Notes: a model not told the origin generated them from the letters alone. A stretch of DNA of 64,000 nt from Ancylomarina longa (GCF_003996985.1 NZ_RJJX01000001.1:310001-374000), one strand, 5' to 3'; positions 35,167-44,398 are shown, counted from the first letter of the stretch. Numbers and translations: made by a program.

Positions 35167-35682
35167 TTAAAATATTCCTGTTCCTTGTTGATCGTCTCCA
35201 TCTAATTGAGCCTTCATTTTTTCATAGTTATTCAAATATCTTTTTGTTCGCTGACTTGCGTAATTCGACATTTGCTCTAAAATTTCATAGCGAGGTTGAA
35301 CTCTTTGTTTAAAAACCTCATTATCATTAACCAAAACAGTAATTTGGGTTGCTAACCCAGGCAATACCATCTCCTTAATTGTGATAGTATAGTTTTTCGA
35401 GTTCTTGGGAGCATCCCAATTCGAAAAAAACAAATCGTAAAAGTCCCGGCCTACTTTTGTTATTGTTTGATCTACCACAAGACCATCGATTTCCATATCA
35501 AGTTCATTTGATTTAGCTTGATTATTCTCCTCAATTACAGCATCAAATGTCTTTTTAAGAAGCTTTAGTGTTCTCAAAGAATCTCTTTTTAACTTTGAAC
35601 TTTGCGCATGTACCTGAGTTAAATTGATCAAAAACAAATTAACAAACAAAACGAGTGCGATTTTTTTCAAAAACCCTATCAT
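35167..35682 (-). CDS. csgE: Curli secretion specificity factor CsgE
   Basis: 171 residues with a signal peptide (about 1-27). The family block is intact: LDMEIDGLVVDQTITKVGRD, FYDLFFSNWDAP, then ITIKEMVLPGLATQITVLVND, and KQRVQPRYEILEQMSNYASQ. CsgE caps the periplasmic side of the CsgG channel and delivers curlin. The C-terminus is about 35 residues longer than in E. coli and is helical and charged. It is the first gene of csgEFG; its leader has two hairpins. Confidence 0.94.
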   Translation of the reverse strand: MIGFLKKIALVLFVNLFLINLTQVHAQSSKLKRDSLRTLKLLKKTFDAVIEENNQAKSNELDMEIDGLVVDQTITKVGRDFYDLFFSNWDAPKNSKNYTITIKEMVLPGLATQITVLVNDNEVFKQRVQPRYEILEQMSNYASQRTKRYLNNYEKMKAQLDGDDQQGTGIF

Positions 35683-35764
35683 TTACATTACTATAAATTA
35701 CGTATTCAATACTATATAAATATAAACTTTCTATTTATAATTTCATAAACTTTTACACTACAAT

Positions 35765-35828
35765 AGACTTCTATTAAGAAGTCTTAACTTTATTTAACTG
35801 CTTAAATAAAGTTAAACAGACAAAACTA
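35765..35828 (-). promoter_or_regulatory. csgE leader: -7 box and two consecutive hairpins
   Basis: On the minus strand TAGTTTTG (35828-35821) fits TAnnTTTG. Directly after it comes a perfect hairpin with 12-base arms (35786-35797 with 35802-35813, loop of four), then a second hairpin (7-base arms, 35765-35771 with 35778-35784). Neither is followed by a T run, so they look like 5' leader structure rather than terminators. Confidence 0.45.
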
Positions 35829-35858
35829 ATTCTTTGACTACTACTCTTTTTTTATCCA

Positions 35859-36878
35859 TTAAAATTTTGGACACCTTATAGCATGAATCCTTCGTCTTCG
35901 TTTAAAGTAACGAGTTCCAGTACGAGAGTGACTTATTTTTCCCAACAAAAAACTAACACTAATTTCATGAGCTCCTGAATTAGTCTTCACCAATTTAGAC
36001 ACCACATAATCATAGGAATACCCAATACGAAAATTGTCTGTTTGATAACCCAATAGTATAATAAATGCATCAAAATCGAAAGATAAATTTTGTCGAAACC
36101 ATCCTCCAATCACCCAATAATTTCTAGATAAATATAATCCATAGTTTATTTGCTCAAAATTATCTTGTTTCTGATAAAGAATATTAGGAGACATTATATA
36201 GGAACTTTTCAATAATCCTCGAGAAAAGCCAACAGGTATTGATGCTCCAGCATGAATTGTATACTTTCTAGGCAAAAGTGTGGGGTTATTATTAGGATTG
36301 AATCTTTGATCAGGTTCAGATATATGGTCTATTACTGCACCGAAATAGTAATTTTTATAATTAGCAACTAGTCCTCCTGAAAAATCAAGATAGGACTGAG
36401 TTAGGTTGTTTGGCTGAATTTCTCGGCTGGGGTAAATTACACCATAGAGAGGATCGATCATATCAGAAAAAACCAGAGCTTGCCAATCTAATGTTCTTTG
36501 CACATAACTAACTTTTAAACCCGTCTTTATTGAAAAATCTCTGTTTATATCAATTGAATAAGAATATATACCAGAAGCCATCGTAGTTTTAATGGCTCCT
36601 AATCCCTGATTATCCTGAAGAATCAGTACTCCAATCCCTCCATTAATAACATCTACAAATTGATCGTATGATGCGCTGTATGTAACAAAAGGACGTTCGT
36701 TTGTTGGCCATTGATTACGATAAGAGAAGGAAACAACAGGAACAATATCAGCCCCTGCAAGAGCAGGATTCAAATATAACCGATTTGCATAAAATTGAGA
36801 AAATTCAATATCCTGTGCCTGCATCGTAAAAGCGGACATCAAAAAGATGATTATATGAGTGAATTTCCATTTTAGCAT
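35859..36878 (-). CDS. PorP/SprF-family type IX secretion membrane protein
   Basis: 339 residues. A signal peptide (ending TMQAQ) precedes the PorP/SprF signature DIEFSQFYANRLYLNPALAG, then strands with the family pattern (SYSYDINRDFSIKTGLKVSY, SDMIDPLYGVIYPSRE, YYFGAVIDHISEPDQ, FRIGYSYDYVVSKL). Such proteins accompany giant type IX substrates and are thought to help their attachment or export, as SprF does for SprB. It starts one base after the stop of the 1590-residue adhesin, the usual order. No core type IX genes are in the window. Confidence 0.93.
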   Translation of the reverse strand: MLKWKFTHIIIFLMSAFTMQAQDIEFSQFYANRLYLNPALAGADIVPVVSFSYRNQWPTNERPFVTYSASYDQFVDVINGGIGVLILQDNQGLGAIKTTMASGIYSYSIDINRDFSIKTGLKVSYVQRTLDWQALVFSDMIDPLYGVIYPSREIQPNNLTQSYLDFSGGLVANYKNYYFGAVIDHISEPDQRFNPNNNPTLLPRKYTIHAGASIPVGFSRGLLKSSYIMSPNILYQKQDNFEQINYGLYLSRNYWVIGGWFRQNLSFDFDAFIILLGYQTDNFRIGYSYDYVVSKLVKTNSGAHEISVSFLLGKISHSRTGTRYFKRRRRIHAIRCPKF

Positions 36879-36879
36879 T

Positions 36880-39800
36880 TTATCTGATTAAAGAAACAGT
36901 ACCATCCTGTCGGGCTTTTCCGTTGATTAATAAAATCCATACATAAACACCAGTATTTGCATTTTTACCTTTGTAAGTTCCATTCCACCCCTCCCCTAAG
37001 TCTGTAAATTTATAAATCATCTCCCCCCATCGATTATAGATGTACATCTCAATATCTTCTCCTGCCAGATCACCAGTAATCACCGGTGCAAATGTATCAT
37101 TTACCCCATCTCCATCAGGAGTAAAAGCATTGGGAACAAAAATCCGATAACGATCCACATAAACCATTATTGAATCCCTGCCAATACATGAATTTAGATC
37201 GGTAAATTGCAATTTATACACCCCTTCCTCAGTTACCGTATATGTTGAAGAAGTATTACCATCTTGCCAAAGATAACTTCCAGGCAAAAATTTAATATCA
37301 ATAGCGGGATCAAGCACTTTACTCTCCGAATAAAAGATGGTAATATCCTTTCCTAAATCGAATATTGGTTTAGGATGAATGATGAAATTTATTACTGATA
37401 AATTGGAGCAATTACCATTATTAACCTTGGCATAAACCGTTAAATTATCAGTAAGAACATAGGAATTAGAATTAAATATTTCATCCAATAGGTCAAGATC
37501 TTCGTACCAGGATAAAATCGCTGCACTTGTATTTGTTATTTGAGAAGCTAAATCTCCCAGATTATAATTTTCAATCTCTCCACTCCCATGTATATTTTCA
37601 CATAATTCAAGACTCAGATCATTTGCTTCAGGCAAAGAATTCACATAAAAGTTTAAACGAGCTGAATTCTCACATAAATTGCTATTTATAATTAAAGCAT
37701 AATAAGAACTTTGATTACTAATACTTATATTCGCAGGATTTAATACCGGAATAGTATGTTGATCGTCTTCAAACCACTGAATAGTGGCATCAGGATCTAT
37801 ACTTACCTGAGTATCGTATTGTGTTAAATCTACATTTCCGGTTTGAGCTAAACCAAAACTGTCTTCACAAAACATTTCTGTTCCCGAATTTGTAGGAGGT
37901 AATCCAATAATCTTATAAGATAAAATTGCAAAATTTTCGCACGATCCATTCCATACTCTGGCATAAAATCGATCACCATCTACTACTCGGGTATTTTGAG
38001 GATTCCCAACAGGAATTGAGTAAGAGGCATCAGAATACCAAAGAATATTACTATTCGGAGCATTACTAATATCTGACTCATGTGATCGTAAGCTCTCTCC
38101 ACTAACTTTACCAGTATTGTAAATATCTTCGCAAAGAACAACTTGGTAATCATTTGCAATAGGAAGTGAATTAACCGTAAAATCAATTTTACCAACATTA
38201 TTTTCTCCCCCGAAACTAACTCTTACAAAGAAGCTGTCCCCATCACTAATACTTGTATTTGCAGGGGTAGAAACAGGGAGACCTAAGGCAGCATCAAAAA
38301 ACCATTCCTTAACCGTTCCCGGATCATTATTTACTGCAGTTTCCAACTGTGATAAATCATAGCTGGAAACAGTTGCGCTTCCCTGAATATCCTCGCATAG
38401 CTCAATTTGTAAATCATTTGCTTCGGGTAATGGTCTGACATTAAAAGTTAAGCTCGCACTATTATTACATTTAGAATCGTTAACCAACGCATAAAAAACT
38501 ATTCCCGATGAAACACTTACATTATTTGGAGTAACGACTAGTGTAATCAAGGTAATATCCTGATACCATATTACACCTGCCCCACTATTCTGTGTAATAG
38601 TATTATTATAATTTGAAAGATTAATCCCAGAAGCAATACCTGTTCCAAAACTATCCTCCCAGACATCCTGTATTTGATTTACAGCAACAGGTAAAGGGTT
38701 AATTGTGTAAGTCACAATAGACACATTTGTATTGGAACCGTCACTAACAGCTGCAAAAAATCGAATTCCATTAGTCGCCAACACATTAGTAGGATCTACG
38801 ATTGCATTATTAGGCAATCCATTAGGTTCGGTTGCCCAATCAGAATACCAAGCGAAGGAGTCACCGTTTCCCTCATTAATTTGATTTTCCAATAAAGTTA
38901 AATCAACAAAAGCACTACCTGAGCCTGTAGCATCTTCGCAAATATCAGGAAAAACATCCCTAGCAACAGGAGTATTTACTACTGTAAAAGTTAATGTTGC
39001 TGTGTTGTCGCAAGTTCCATCTGAAATAAATGCATAAAATATGTCTCCATCAGTTACATCCTGACTTGTCGGATCAGGAACCACGGTAGTTAATCCAACA
39101 TCAGAATACCAGACAATGGAATTTGACAAACCTCCTAGTATAGAATTGTTATAATTTGTCAAGTCGACACCCTGAGCAATTAAAGAACCAATAACATCTT
39201 CAAATTCAACCACAAACTGACTGTTTGCTGTTGGTAAGGATCCCACAGAATAGGTAACCGTAGAAGAATTAGATTCTCCATTGCTCTGTACCAAAACATA
39301 GTATATTTGGTTATTGTTAACCGTTACATTTGTTGGATTTCCTACAGGATTGGTAAATGCTGCATCAGTAAACCAATTAACCGATGCTGTAGTCCCCCCA
39401 TTAACAGCGCCATCCAATAAAGTTAAATCAATATTAGATGCATTTCCACTACCACTGATATCTTCACAAACTTCTATATTCAAATCATTTGCTATGGGCG
39501 AAGATCTTACATCAAACTGAATGCTTCCTCTATTACTACAAGTACCATTATCAATCCATGCATAAAACACATCCTTATCGTTTACGGTCAAATTAGTAGG
39601 ATCAGGAATCGCAATTGTAAGTGCAGCATCCTGATACCAAACTATACCGGCGGTACTACTCACCATTGCATCATATGATGTCAGATTTACACCTGAAGCA
39701 AAACCACTTCCAAATGTATCCTCCCAAATTTGGATAACAACATCATTGCCTTCTGGTAAACTTTCAACCGTATAAGTTATAGTAGCAACACTAGTTTGAG

Positions 39801-41652
39801 TACCTGTTGATACTTCGGCATAAAATATTTCACCATCAGATACTATCCTGTTGTTAGGAGTTGCAACTGGCTGAGTTAAATTAACATCATGATACCAAAC
39901 CACTAAAAATCCATTATTATTTGTTATCGCTGGTTCTAACAAAGTAAGATCAATATTTGAAACGATGCCAGAATTATAATTGTCCTCACATACAATAGGA
40001 TTCTGATCTACCGCCATTGGCAAGGTATTCACCGTATAGGTAACTATGGCTACATTTGAACAATTTCCATCATCTATTTCTACCCAAAATTGATCTCCAT
40101 TAGAAACTGTTACATTAGTAGGAGTAGGAATAGTGGTACTTCGTGCTGCATCAGAATACCAGGTGTAAGTAATCCCTGAACTTCCATTTATTGCAGATTC
40201 CAGAGAGCTAAGATCAATACCTGTAGCCTGACCAGACCCTGGATTATCTTCCCAGACTGATAGTGTCTGATCATTTGCAATGGGCAATGATTGTATAATA
40301 ACATCCTGAATAACATTATCTGTTCCTCCAGAAATTAAATTAACTGTTAGATTTACACTATATGTTCCTGATGAAGCAAAAACATGATTTACAGTAAAGG
40401 GACTAACATTACTGGTTAGAGTAGTACCATCGCCAAAATCCCACAATACATCAGCAATATCGGTAAGATCTGATGTAATTGTAAATTCTGTATTATCCCC
40501 CTCACAATCGAATTGATATGCAAATTTTACCGTAAATAAACTCGTGACAAAATTCGGAAGTCCTAATTGACATGCCCTTCCTGCTAAACTCTTTGAATCA
40601 GGTACAAAATTGCAGCCTAATCCGGTAACATCAGGGCTATTAATAACATCTAGATTAGGACTTCCTGCGCTTAGAGTCAAATTCATTTTTGCCAGATATA
40701 TTTTTCCATCTGGAGCTAATTGTAGGGCTCCATATAACCAAGACACACTATTGCCAACTATCTGGGCAGAGGAATTAATTGTATTTTGAACATTTGAGGT
40801 AAGGTCAAATTGGAGCACTTCTCCTGTACTGAACAAACTAATATAAAGCAAATTACCTGAAGGGGAGAATTCAACGCCATAAGGAGTTGAATGATTATTT
40901 AGTTGAATTGGATTTGAAACAGAACCATTAGAAGTATTAAAATCAAAAAGCTCAACCCTATTTTGGTCATATATAGCTACTGCAAGTTTGCTACCGCTAG
41001 TTGAAGTTTTCATGTAACCCACGGCATCTAAATTTGTATTGTGGCTTACACCAACAGTAGATACAACAGGTGCTGATACTCCACTAGAACTTAATAGATA
41101 AGCATAAAAATCACGACTCTTCCAACGATGCATAAGTATCCAAAAATCAATGCCATTTGCATGTTTAACAGCCGTAATTTTCTCACAAACCTTATTTGCG
41201 TTTAAAACCGTATTTTTAATCGTCACTGCACCCAAACCTCCATTTTGTGATAAATCAACAATGGAATATTTTAAACCATTATTCAAATTATTTTGCCATG
41301 CATCTACGGTAAAAATGTAGTAGAGAACAGTGCTTCCTGGTTGTTGAACAATAATAGAAGACTGTGTCGCAGAAGAATTACCATCCAATCCGTTTCCATT
41401 AGCCATCACAACATGGTTTTTATTATACACGGTGACTCCATCTGAATAAAATAACAAATCCCCTTGAACATTTCCGACAGTAGAACATCCTTCCTGTGTA
41501 TCCATCGCCCCATCGGTTAGAGCTACAGAAGGATTGACATTAAAATCAAGACCGGCTTTTTTCCCAAAATACCAAATTCCTGCCTGACCCTGCCCCAGGG
41601 TAATTAGAGAAGAGAACAAACACGTTAATAATATAATGAATCTTGATTTCAC
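36880..41652 (-). CDS. Giant type IX adhesin with eleven repeats and gliding-type (type B) C-terminal sorting domain
   Basis: 1590 residues. A signal peptide (1-21) is followed by a propeller-like region at about 22-370 (AGIWYFGKKAGLDFN; ...GVEFSPSGNLLYISLFSTG), a PKD domain at about 385-455 (VLWDFGDGTTLTSNVSPF) and eleven Ig-like repeats at about 455-1427. The repeats average 88 residues and begin like ANDLNIEVCEDISGSGNAS, with a central WYSD motif. The C-terminal gliding-type sorting domain starts at about 1508 (PNAFTPDGDGVNDTFAPVI ... YNRWGEMIYKFTD ... GVYVWIL). The protein should be exported by type IX secretion and held at the surface with the downstream PorP/SprF. Ligand unknown. Confidence 0.92.
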   Translation of the reverse strand: MKSRFIILLTCLFSSLITLGQGQAGIWYFGKKAGLDFNVNPSVALTDGAMDTQEGCSTVGNVQGDLLFYSDGVTVYNKNHVVMANGNGLDGNSSATQSSIIVQQPGSTVLYYIFTVDAWQNNLNNGLKYSIVDLSQNGGLGAVTIKNTVLNANKVCEKITAVKHANGIDFWILMHRWKSRDFYAYLLSSSGVSAPVVSTVGVSHNTNLDAVGYMKTSTSGSKLAVAIYDQNRVELFDFNTSNGSVSNPIQLNNHSTPYGVEFSPSGNLLYISLFSTGEVLQFDLTSNVQNTINSSAQIVGNSVSWLYGALQLAPDGKIYLAKMNLTLSAGSPNLDVINSPDVTGLGCNFVPDSKSLAGRACQLGLPNFVTSLFTVKFAYQFDCEGDNTEFTITSDLTDIADVLWDFGDGTTLTSNVSPFTVNHVFASSGTYSVNLTVNLISGGTDNVIQDVIIQSLPIANDQTLSVWEDNPGSGQATGIDLSSLESAINGSSGITYTWYSDAARSTTIPTPTNVTVSNGDQFWVEIDDGNCSNVAIVTYTVNTLPMAVDQNPIVCEDNYNSGIVSNIDLTLLEPAITNNNGFLVVWYHDVNLTQPVATPNNRIVSDGEIFYAEVSTGTQTSVATITYTVESLPEGNDVVIQIWEDTFGSGFASGVNLTSYDAMVSSTAGIVWYQDAALTIAIPDPTNLTVNDKDVFYAWIDNGTCSNRGSIQFDVRSSPIANDLNIEVCEDISGSGNASNIDLTLLDGAVNGGTTASVNWFTDAAFTNPVGNPTNVTVNNNQIYYVLVQSNGESNSSTVTYSVGSLPTANSQFVVEFEDVIGSLIAQGVDLTNYNNSILGGLSNSIVWYSDVGLTTVVPDPTSQDVTDGDIFYAFISDGTCDNTATLTFTVVNTPVARDVFPDICEDATGSGSAFVDLTLLENQINEGNGDSFAWYSDWATEPNGLPNNAIVDPTNVLATNGIRFFAAVSDGSNTNVSIVTYTINPLPVAVNQIQDVWEDSFGTGIASGINLSNYNNTITQNSGAGVIWYQDITLITLVVTPNNVSVSSGIVFYALVNDSKCNNSASLTFNVRPLPEANDLQIELCEDIQGSATVSSYDLSQLETAVNNDPGTVKEWFFDAALGLPVSTPANTSISDGDSFFVRVSFGGENNVGKIDFTVNSLPIANDYQVVLCEDIYNTGKVSGESLRSHESDISNAPNSNILWYSDASYSIPVGNPQNTRVVDGDRFYARVWNGSCENFAILSYKIIGLPPTNSGTEMFCEDSFGLAQTGNVDLTQYDTQVSIDPDATIQWFEDDQHTIPVLNPANISISNQSSYYALIINSNLCENSARLNFYVNSLPEANDLSLELCENIHGSGEIENYNLGDLASQITNTSAAILSWYEDLDLLDEIFNSNSYVLTDNLTVYAKVNNGNCSNLSVINFIIHPKPIFDLGKDITIFYSESKVLDPAIDIKFLPGSYLWQDGNTSSTYTVTEEGVYKLQFTDLNSCIGRDSIMVYVDRYRIFVPNAFTPDGDGVNDTFAPVITGDLAGEDIEMYIYNRWGEMIYKFTDLGEGWNGTYKGKNANTGVYVWILLINGKARQDGTVSLIR

Positions 41653-41794
41653 CTAATTCTGTTTTAAAAATCTCACAATTTGATGCTATTCATTGAGTTG
41701 AAATGCCAACCTGTTTATTAATGATTAAACATTGATTTTACTCACTTTACATACAATTTACAAAATACTTTCCCAATGAAATATTAATAAAATT

Positions 41795-41838
41795 AAAAAA
41801 CCAGGTAATTATTTCAAAAATCTTGAATCATCACCTGG
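41795..41838 (-). terminator. Terminator of the small HTH gene
   Basis: On the minus strand CCAGGT (41838-41833) pairs with ACCTGG (41806-41801), with TTCAA/TTGAA pairing inside, then six T. It separates the HTH gene from the adhesin gene. Confidence 0.78.
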
Positions 41839-41876
41839 CATTTAATATAAGTTAAACCGTAATTGAATAAAAAAAA

Positions 41877-42065
41877 TCAACTTAATCCTAGATAATCGAA
41901 CAATTTAGATTTCACATTAGCGGTTAAAGGTCTCTTTCCATTAAGAATATACGACAAGTAAACATCAGTAATTCCAATAATCTTGGCTACCTTTTTTTTC
42001 TTGTCATCAAGAATTCTCAATCTCTCTTTGATTCTTACTAAATCATTTTGAACTTCTTGTTTCAT
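41877..42065 (-). CDS. Small HTH (XRE-like) DNA-binding protein
   Basis: 62 residues from ATG 42065 (MKQEVQNDLVRIKERLRIL). The frame is open to an ATG at 42140, but that one sits in an inverted repeat and adds a non-conserved stretch. The helix-turn-helix is KKVAKIIGITDVYLSYILNGKRPL, with the Cro/C1-like pattern (A-x3-G-ITD-x-YLS-x-ILNGKR) and a final helix VKSKLFDYLGL. It is likely a dimeric repressor or activator. The leader contains the 15-mer also found before a curlin gene and an inverted repeat that could be its own operator. Confidence 0.72.
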   Translation of the reverse strand: MKQEVQNDLVRIKERLRILDDKKKKVAKIIGITDVYLSYILNGKRPLTANVKSKLFDYLGLS

Positions 42066-42123
42066 AGGTACTGTTTTATATATGATTGAAATTAAGGTTT
42101 CTTTTTTCTTAACTTGGGTGAAA

Positions 42124-42144
42124 GTAAATGGTAATTCCATTTAC
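42124..42144. promoter_or_regulatory. Inverted repeat upstream of the HTH gene, possible operator
   Basis: GTAAATGG (42124-42131), five-base spacer, CCATTTAC (42137-42144): perfect dyad suited to a dimeric HTH protein, 59 bases before the preferred start. Confidence 0.4.
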
Positions 42145-42196
42145 CTCCACAATTCCAAGTTAATTTTCTGCAAATTTTAACCAATTTACATGGTCT

Positions 42197-42211
42197 GGTT
42201 TTAAAGTGAAT
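42197..42211 (-). promoter_or_regulatory. Third copy of the curlin leader element
   Basis: On the minus strand ATTCACTTTAAAACC, identical to the 15-mer before the second curlin, followed by an ATG-TAA minimal frame (ATG at 42191-42189). It lies between the degenerate receiver gene and the HTH gene. Confidence 0.5.
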
Positions 42212-42221
42212 AGAGCCAAAA

Positions 42222-42587
42222 TTAGTTCGGACTATAACTCAATCCTGAACCAATAGCCTTTTTTAATTCGAACAATCTCAATTGCTTTTGCAATAAATCA
42301 TAGTTCCGATATAAGGTTTTGTGACTTTCAAATTTTGAATTCTTCCCCTCCCGATCTACTGTAATAACCACCTTGGTTTCTTTAAAATGATCATTAATAT
42401 ATTTTAGCATTTCTAAATTAGATAATGCTTTAAGAGGTATAATAACTAAATCTATTGATGTTTTATTTAGAATTATCTGAGTTTGAAAAGGATCATCAGC
42501 GAAGTAGGCCATTGCATCCAAACTATGAATATATTCTTTCAATTCATCAATTAGAGATCTATTTTCATTTATAAATAAAATGTTCAT
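42222..42587 (-). CDS. Degenerate receiver-domain protein
   Basis: 121 residues from the preferred ATG 42587 (MNILFINENRSLIDELKEYI); an ATG at 42647 would add 20 residues upstream of the fold. The receiver pattern is recognisable: a hydrophobic first strand, then TSIDLVIIPLKALSNLEMLKYI, then TKVVITVDREG. The normal phospho-acceptor Asp in DLVI-x-D is a proline here (DLVIIP), and the first strand lacks the acidic pair (INEN). It should not be phosphorylated in the usual way. It lies downstream of the sigma-54 regulator and kinase and upstream of the HTH gene, in line with a signalling role for the adhesion island. Confidence 0.65.
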   Translation of the reverse strand: MNILFINENRSLIDELKEYIHSLDAMAYFADDPFQTQIILNKTSIDLVIIPLKALSNLEMLKYINDHFKETKVVITVDREGKNSKFESHKTLYRNYDLLQKQLRLFELKKAIGSGLSYSPN

Positions 42588-42995
42588 TGTTTTTCCTGAT
42601 GAGGGAAGGATTTTAAAACTATTCCCTTCCAATATTAAAACATCCATATGAGATATAATTACAACACAAACTCACTATTCAATACATATGCCGAAAACCA
42701 CTAAAGCCTGAATATGTACCACTTACACCCAGCTCCTATAATGGAGAGATATAATGTTCGTATCCGTTTTTGGATAGATTTATTTAAGATCCCTGAAACT
42801 AAATATGCAATCTCTTGTTAATCTAGGACATATAAGATATTGTCCATTTTTATCCAATTTCGTATATATCAAAAATGGAATATTCCATCATTTTATGAAC
42901 AAGCTAAATACACAGGGATAGATGTGATTTTAACAAATATAAAAGCGTATATATCCGAATCTGGATGAAAAAAAAATCTGGAAAAATCCAGATTT
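42588..42995. other. Gap between degenerate receiver gene and sigma-54 regulator gene
   Basis: 408 bases (348 if the longer start is used). No ORF, no recognised repeat; several TATATC-type A/T stretches. The regulator terminator is at its right edge. Confidence 0.5.
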
Positions 42996-42997
42996 TT
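42966..42997 (-). terminator. Terminator of the kinase/regulator operon
   Basis: On the minus strand AATCTGGA and TCCAGATT enclose a short T loop, followed by a long T run. The stem begins at the stop codon. Confidence 0.8.
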
Positions 42998-44381
42998 AAT
43001 TTTCAATTTTATACTTTTTTATCCTCCTATTCAGAGACTGCCATGTGATATTTAATAGATCTGCAGCCTTTGATTTATTATTATTACAACGTTCCAAGGC
43101 CTTTTTAATACAATTTCTTTCAATAAGCTCTAAATCAAAGATTTCCTCCGATAAATTGTAATTAGTATGATTTTTTCCTTTCAGCTCTTGCAATTGAAAA
43201 TGAGACAAGCGAAGTTTATTTCTATCACAAACGATTATTGCTCTTTCTACCATATTTTTAAGTTCTCTAACATTGCCTGGAAAATCATAGTCCAATAGTC
43301 TTCTAATTACGGCTTCATCAATTTCATTGATATTTTTCCCCATTATTCGATTAAAATACTTCACAAAGTAATCCAATAACAAAGGGATATCTTCCCGTCT
43401 ATTTCTCAAAGGCTCCAAATGAATTATGAATGAGCTAATTCTATGGTAAAGATCCAATCGAAAACCTTTGGTAATATTAAGCTCTTTTAAATTTTGATTG
43501 GTTGCAGCAATTATTCTCGTGTCAAAAGGAATTTCAATATTAGATCCAACTTTTCTAATCTTCCTATCCTCCAAAACTCTTAAAAATTTAGATTGAAGAT
43601 TCAACTGCATATCTCCAATTTCATCTAAAAATAAGGTTCCTTTATTAGCAGCCTCAAACCAACCGGTTTTAGTGTCAACAGCTCCGGTAAAAGCACCTTT
43701 AGTATGCCCAAAGAATTCACTTTCGAATAAAGATTCAGGAATGGCACTACAGTTTACCGCATAAAAGCACTTCTCCTTCCGATTACTTAAATAATGAATC
43801 GCCCGTGCCACCAGTTCCTTGCCTGTTCCACTCTCTCCTGTGATTAAAACAGAAGTATTCTCAGCTTTTGCAACCTTACCTATTAAATTAATAAGTTCCT
43901 TCATATGGCGGCTATCACCAATTATTTCATAGCCTAATGCCTTATTAAATTCTTCAGAAATAATAGAGTAATTTCTTTTTACTTCCTGCAAACTTTTATT
44001 TAAATGCACAAATTTTTTTGTTCTTTCAATAGCATTTTCAACATCCCGAAGACGAAATGGTTTGGTGAAAAAATCTGATGCGCCAAGTCGCATGGAATGA
44101 ATAACAGAATCCATCTCACTATAACCACTTATCATGATAACCTCGATCTCCGAATAATCCTGCTTCATTTTCTCTAACACATCCAAACCACTCATTTGTG
44201 GTAAATTAACATCTACAATGGCAATGTCAATTTCACTTCTATCCATTATTTGAAATGCTTCCGACGGAGATCCTGCTTTAAAAATCTGAAAATTAGGATC
44301 TGATAAAAAATCACAGAGCTCATCTCTGACAAGTTTTTCGTCATCAAGTATTAATATTCTTAGGTTATTAACTAAAGTCAT
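42996..44381 (-). CDS. Sigma-54-dependent response regulator (NtrC family)
   Basis: 461 residues. The receiver domain (1-120) has acidic pair Asp13/Asp14 and phospho-acceptor Asp57 in AIVDVNLPQMSG. The AAA+ domain (about 150-390) has Walker A GESGTGKELVARAIH and the sigma-54 contact loop HTKGAFTGAVD. A Fis-type HTH is at the C-terminus (CIKKALERCNNNKSKAADLL ... LNRRIKKYKI). All key residues are intact. It activates RNA polymerase with sigma-54 after phosphorylation. It starts 17 bases after the kinase gene, so they form one operon. The nearest plausible targets are the curli and adhesin genes, but I found no clear -24/-12 promoter there. Confidence 0.95.
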   Translation of the reverse strand: MTLVNNLRILILDDEKLVRDELCDFLSDPNFQIFKAGSPSEAFQIMDRSEIDIAIVDVNLPQMSGLDVLEKMKQDYSEIEVIMISGYSEMDSVIHSMRLGASDFFTKPFRLRDVENAIERTKKFVHLNKSLQEVKRNYSIISEEFNKALGYEIIGDSRHMKELINLIGKVAKAENTSVLITGESGTGKELVARAIHYLSNRKEKCFYAVNCSAIPESLFESEFFGHTKGAFTGAVDTKTGWFEAANKGTLFLDEIGDMQLNLQSKFLRVLEDRKIRKVGSNIEIPFDTRIIAATNQNLKELNITKGFRLDLYHRISSFIIHLEPLRNRREDIPLLLDYFVKYFNRIMGKNINEIDEAVIRRLLDYDFPGNVRELKNMVERAIIVCDRNKLRLSHFQLQELKGKNHTNYNLSEEIFDLELIERNCIKKALERCNNNKSKAADLLNITWQSLNRRIKKYKIEN

Positions 44382-44398
44382 TTAGTGGTTTTTTGAGG

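Noticed and set aside
41690-41712. Sigma-54 promoter upstream of the giant adhesin gene
   Set aside because: On the minus strand a TTGGCA resembling the -24 half is present, but the GC of the -12 element is missing at the right spacing.
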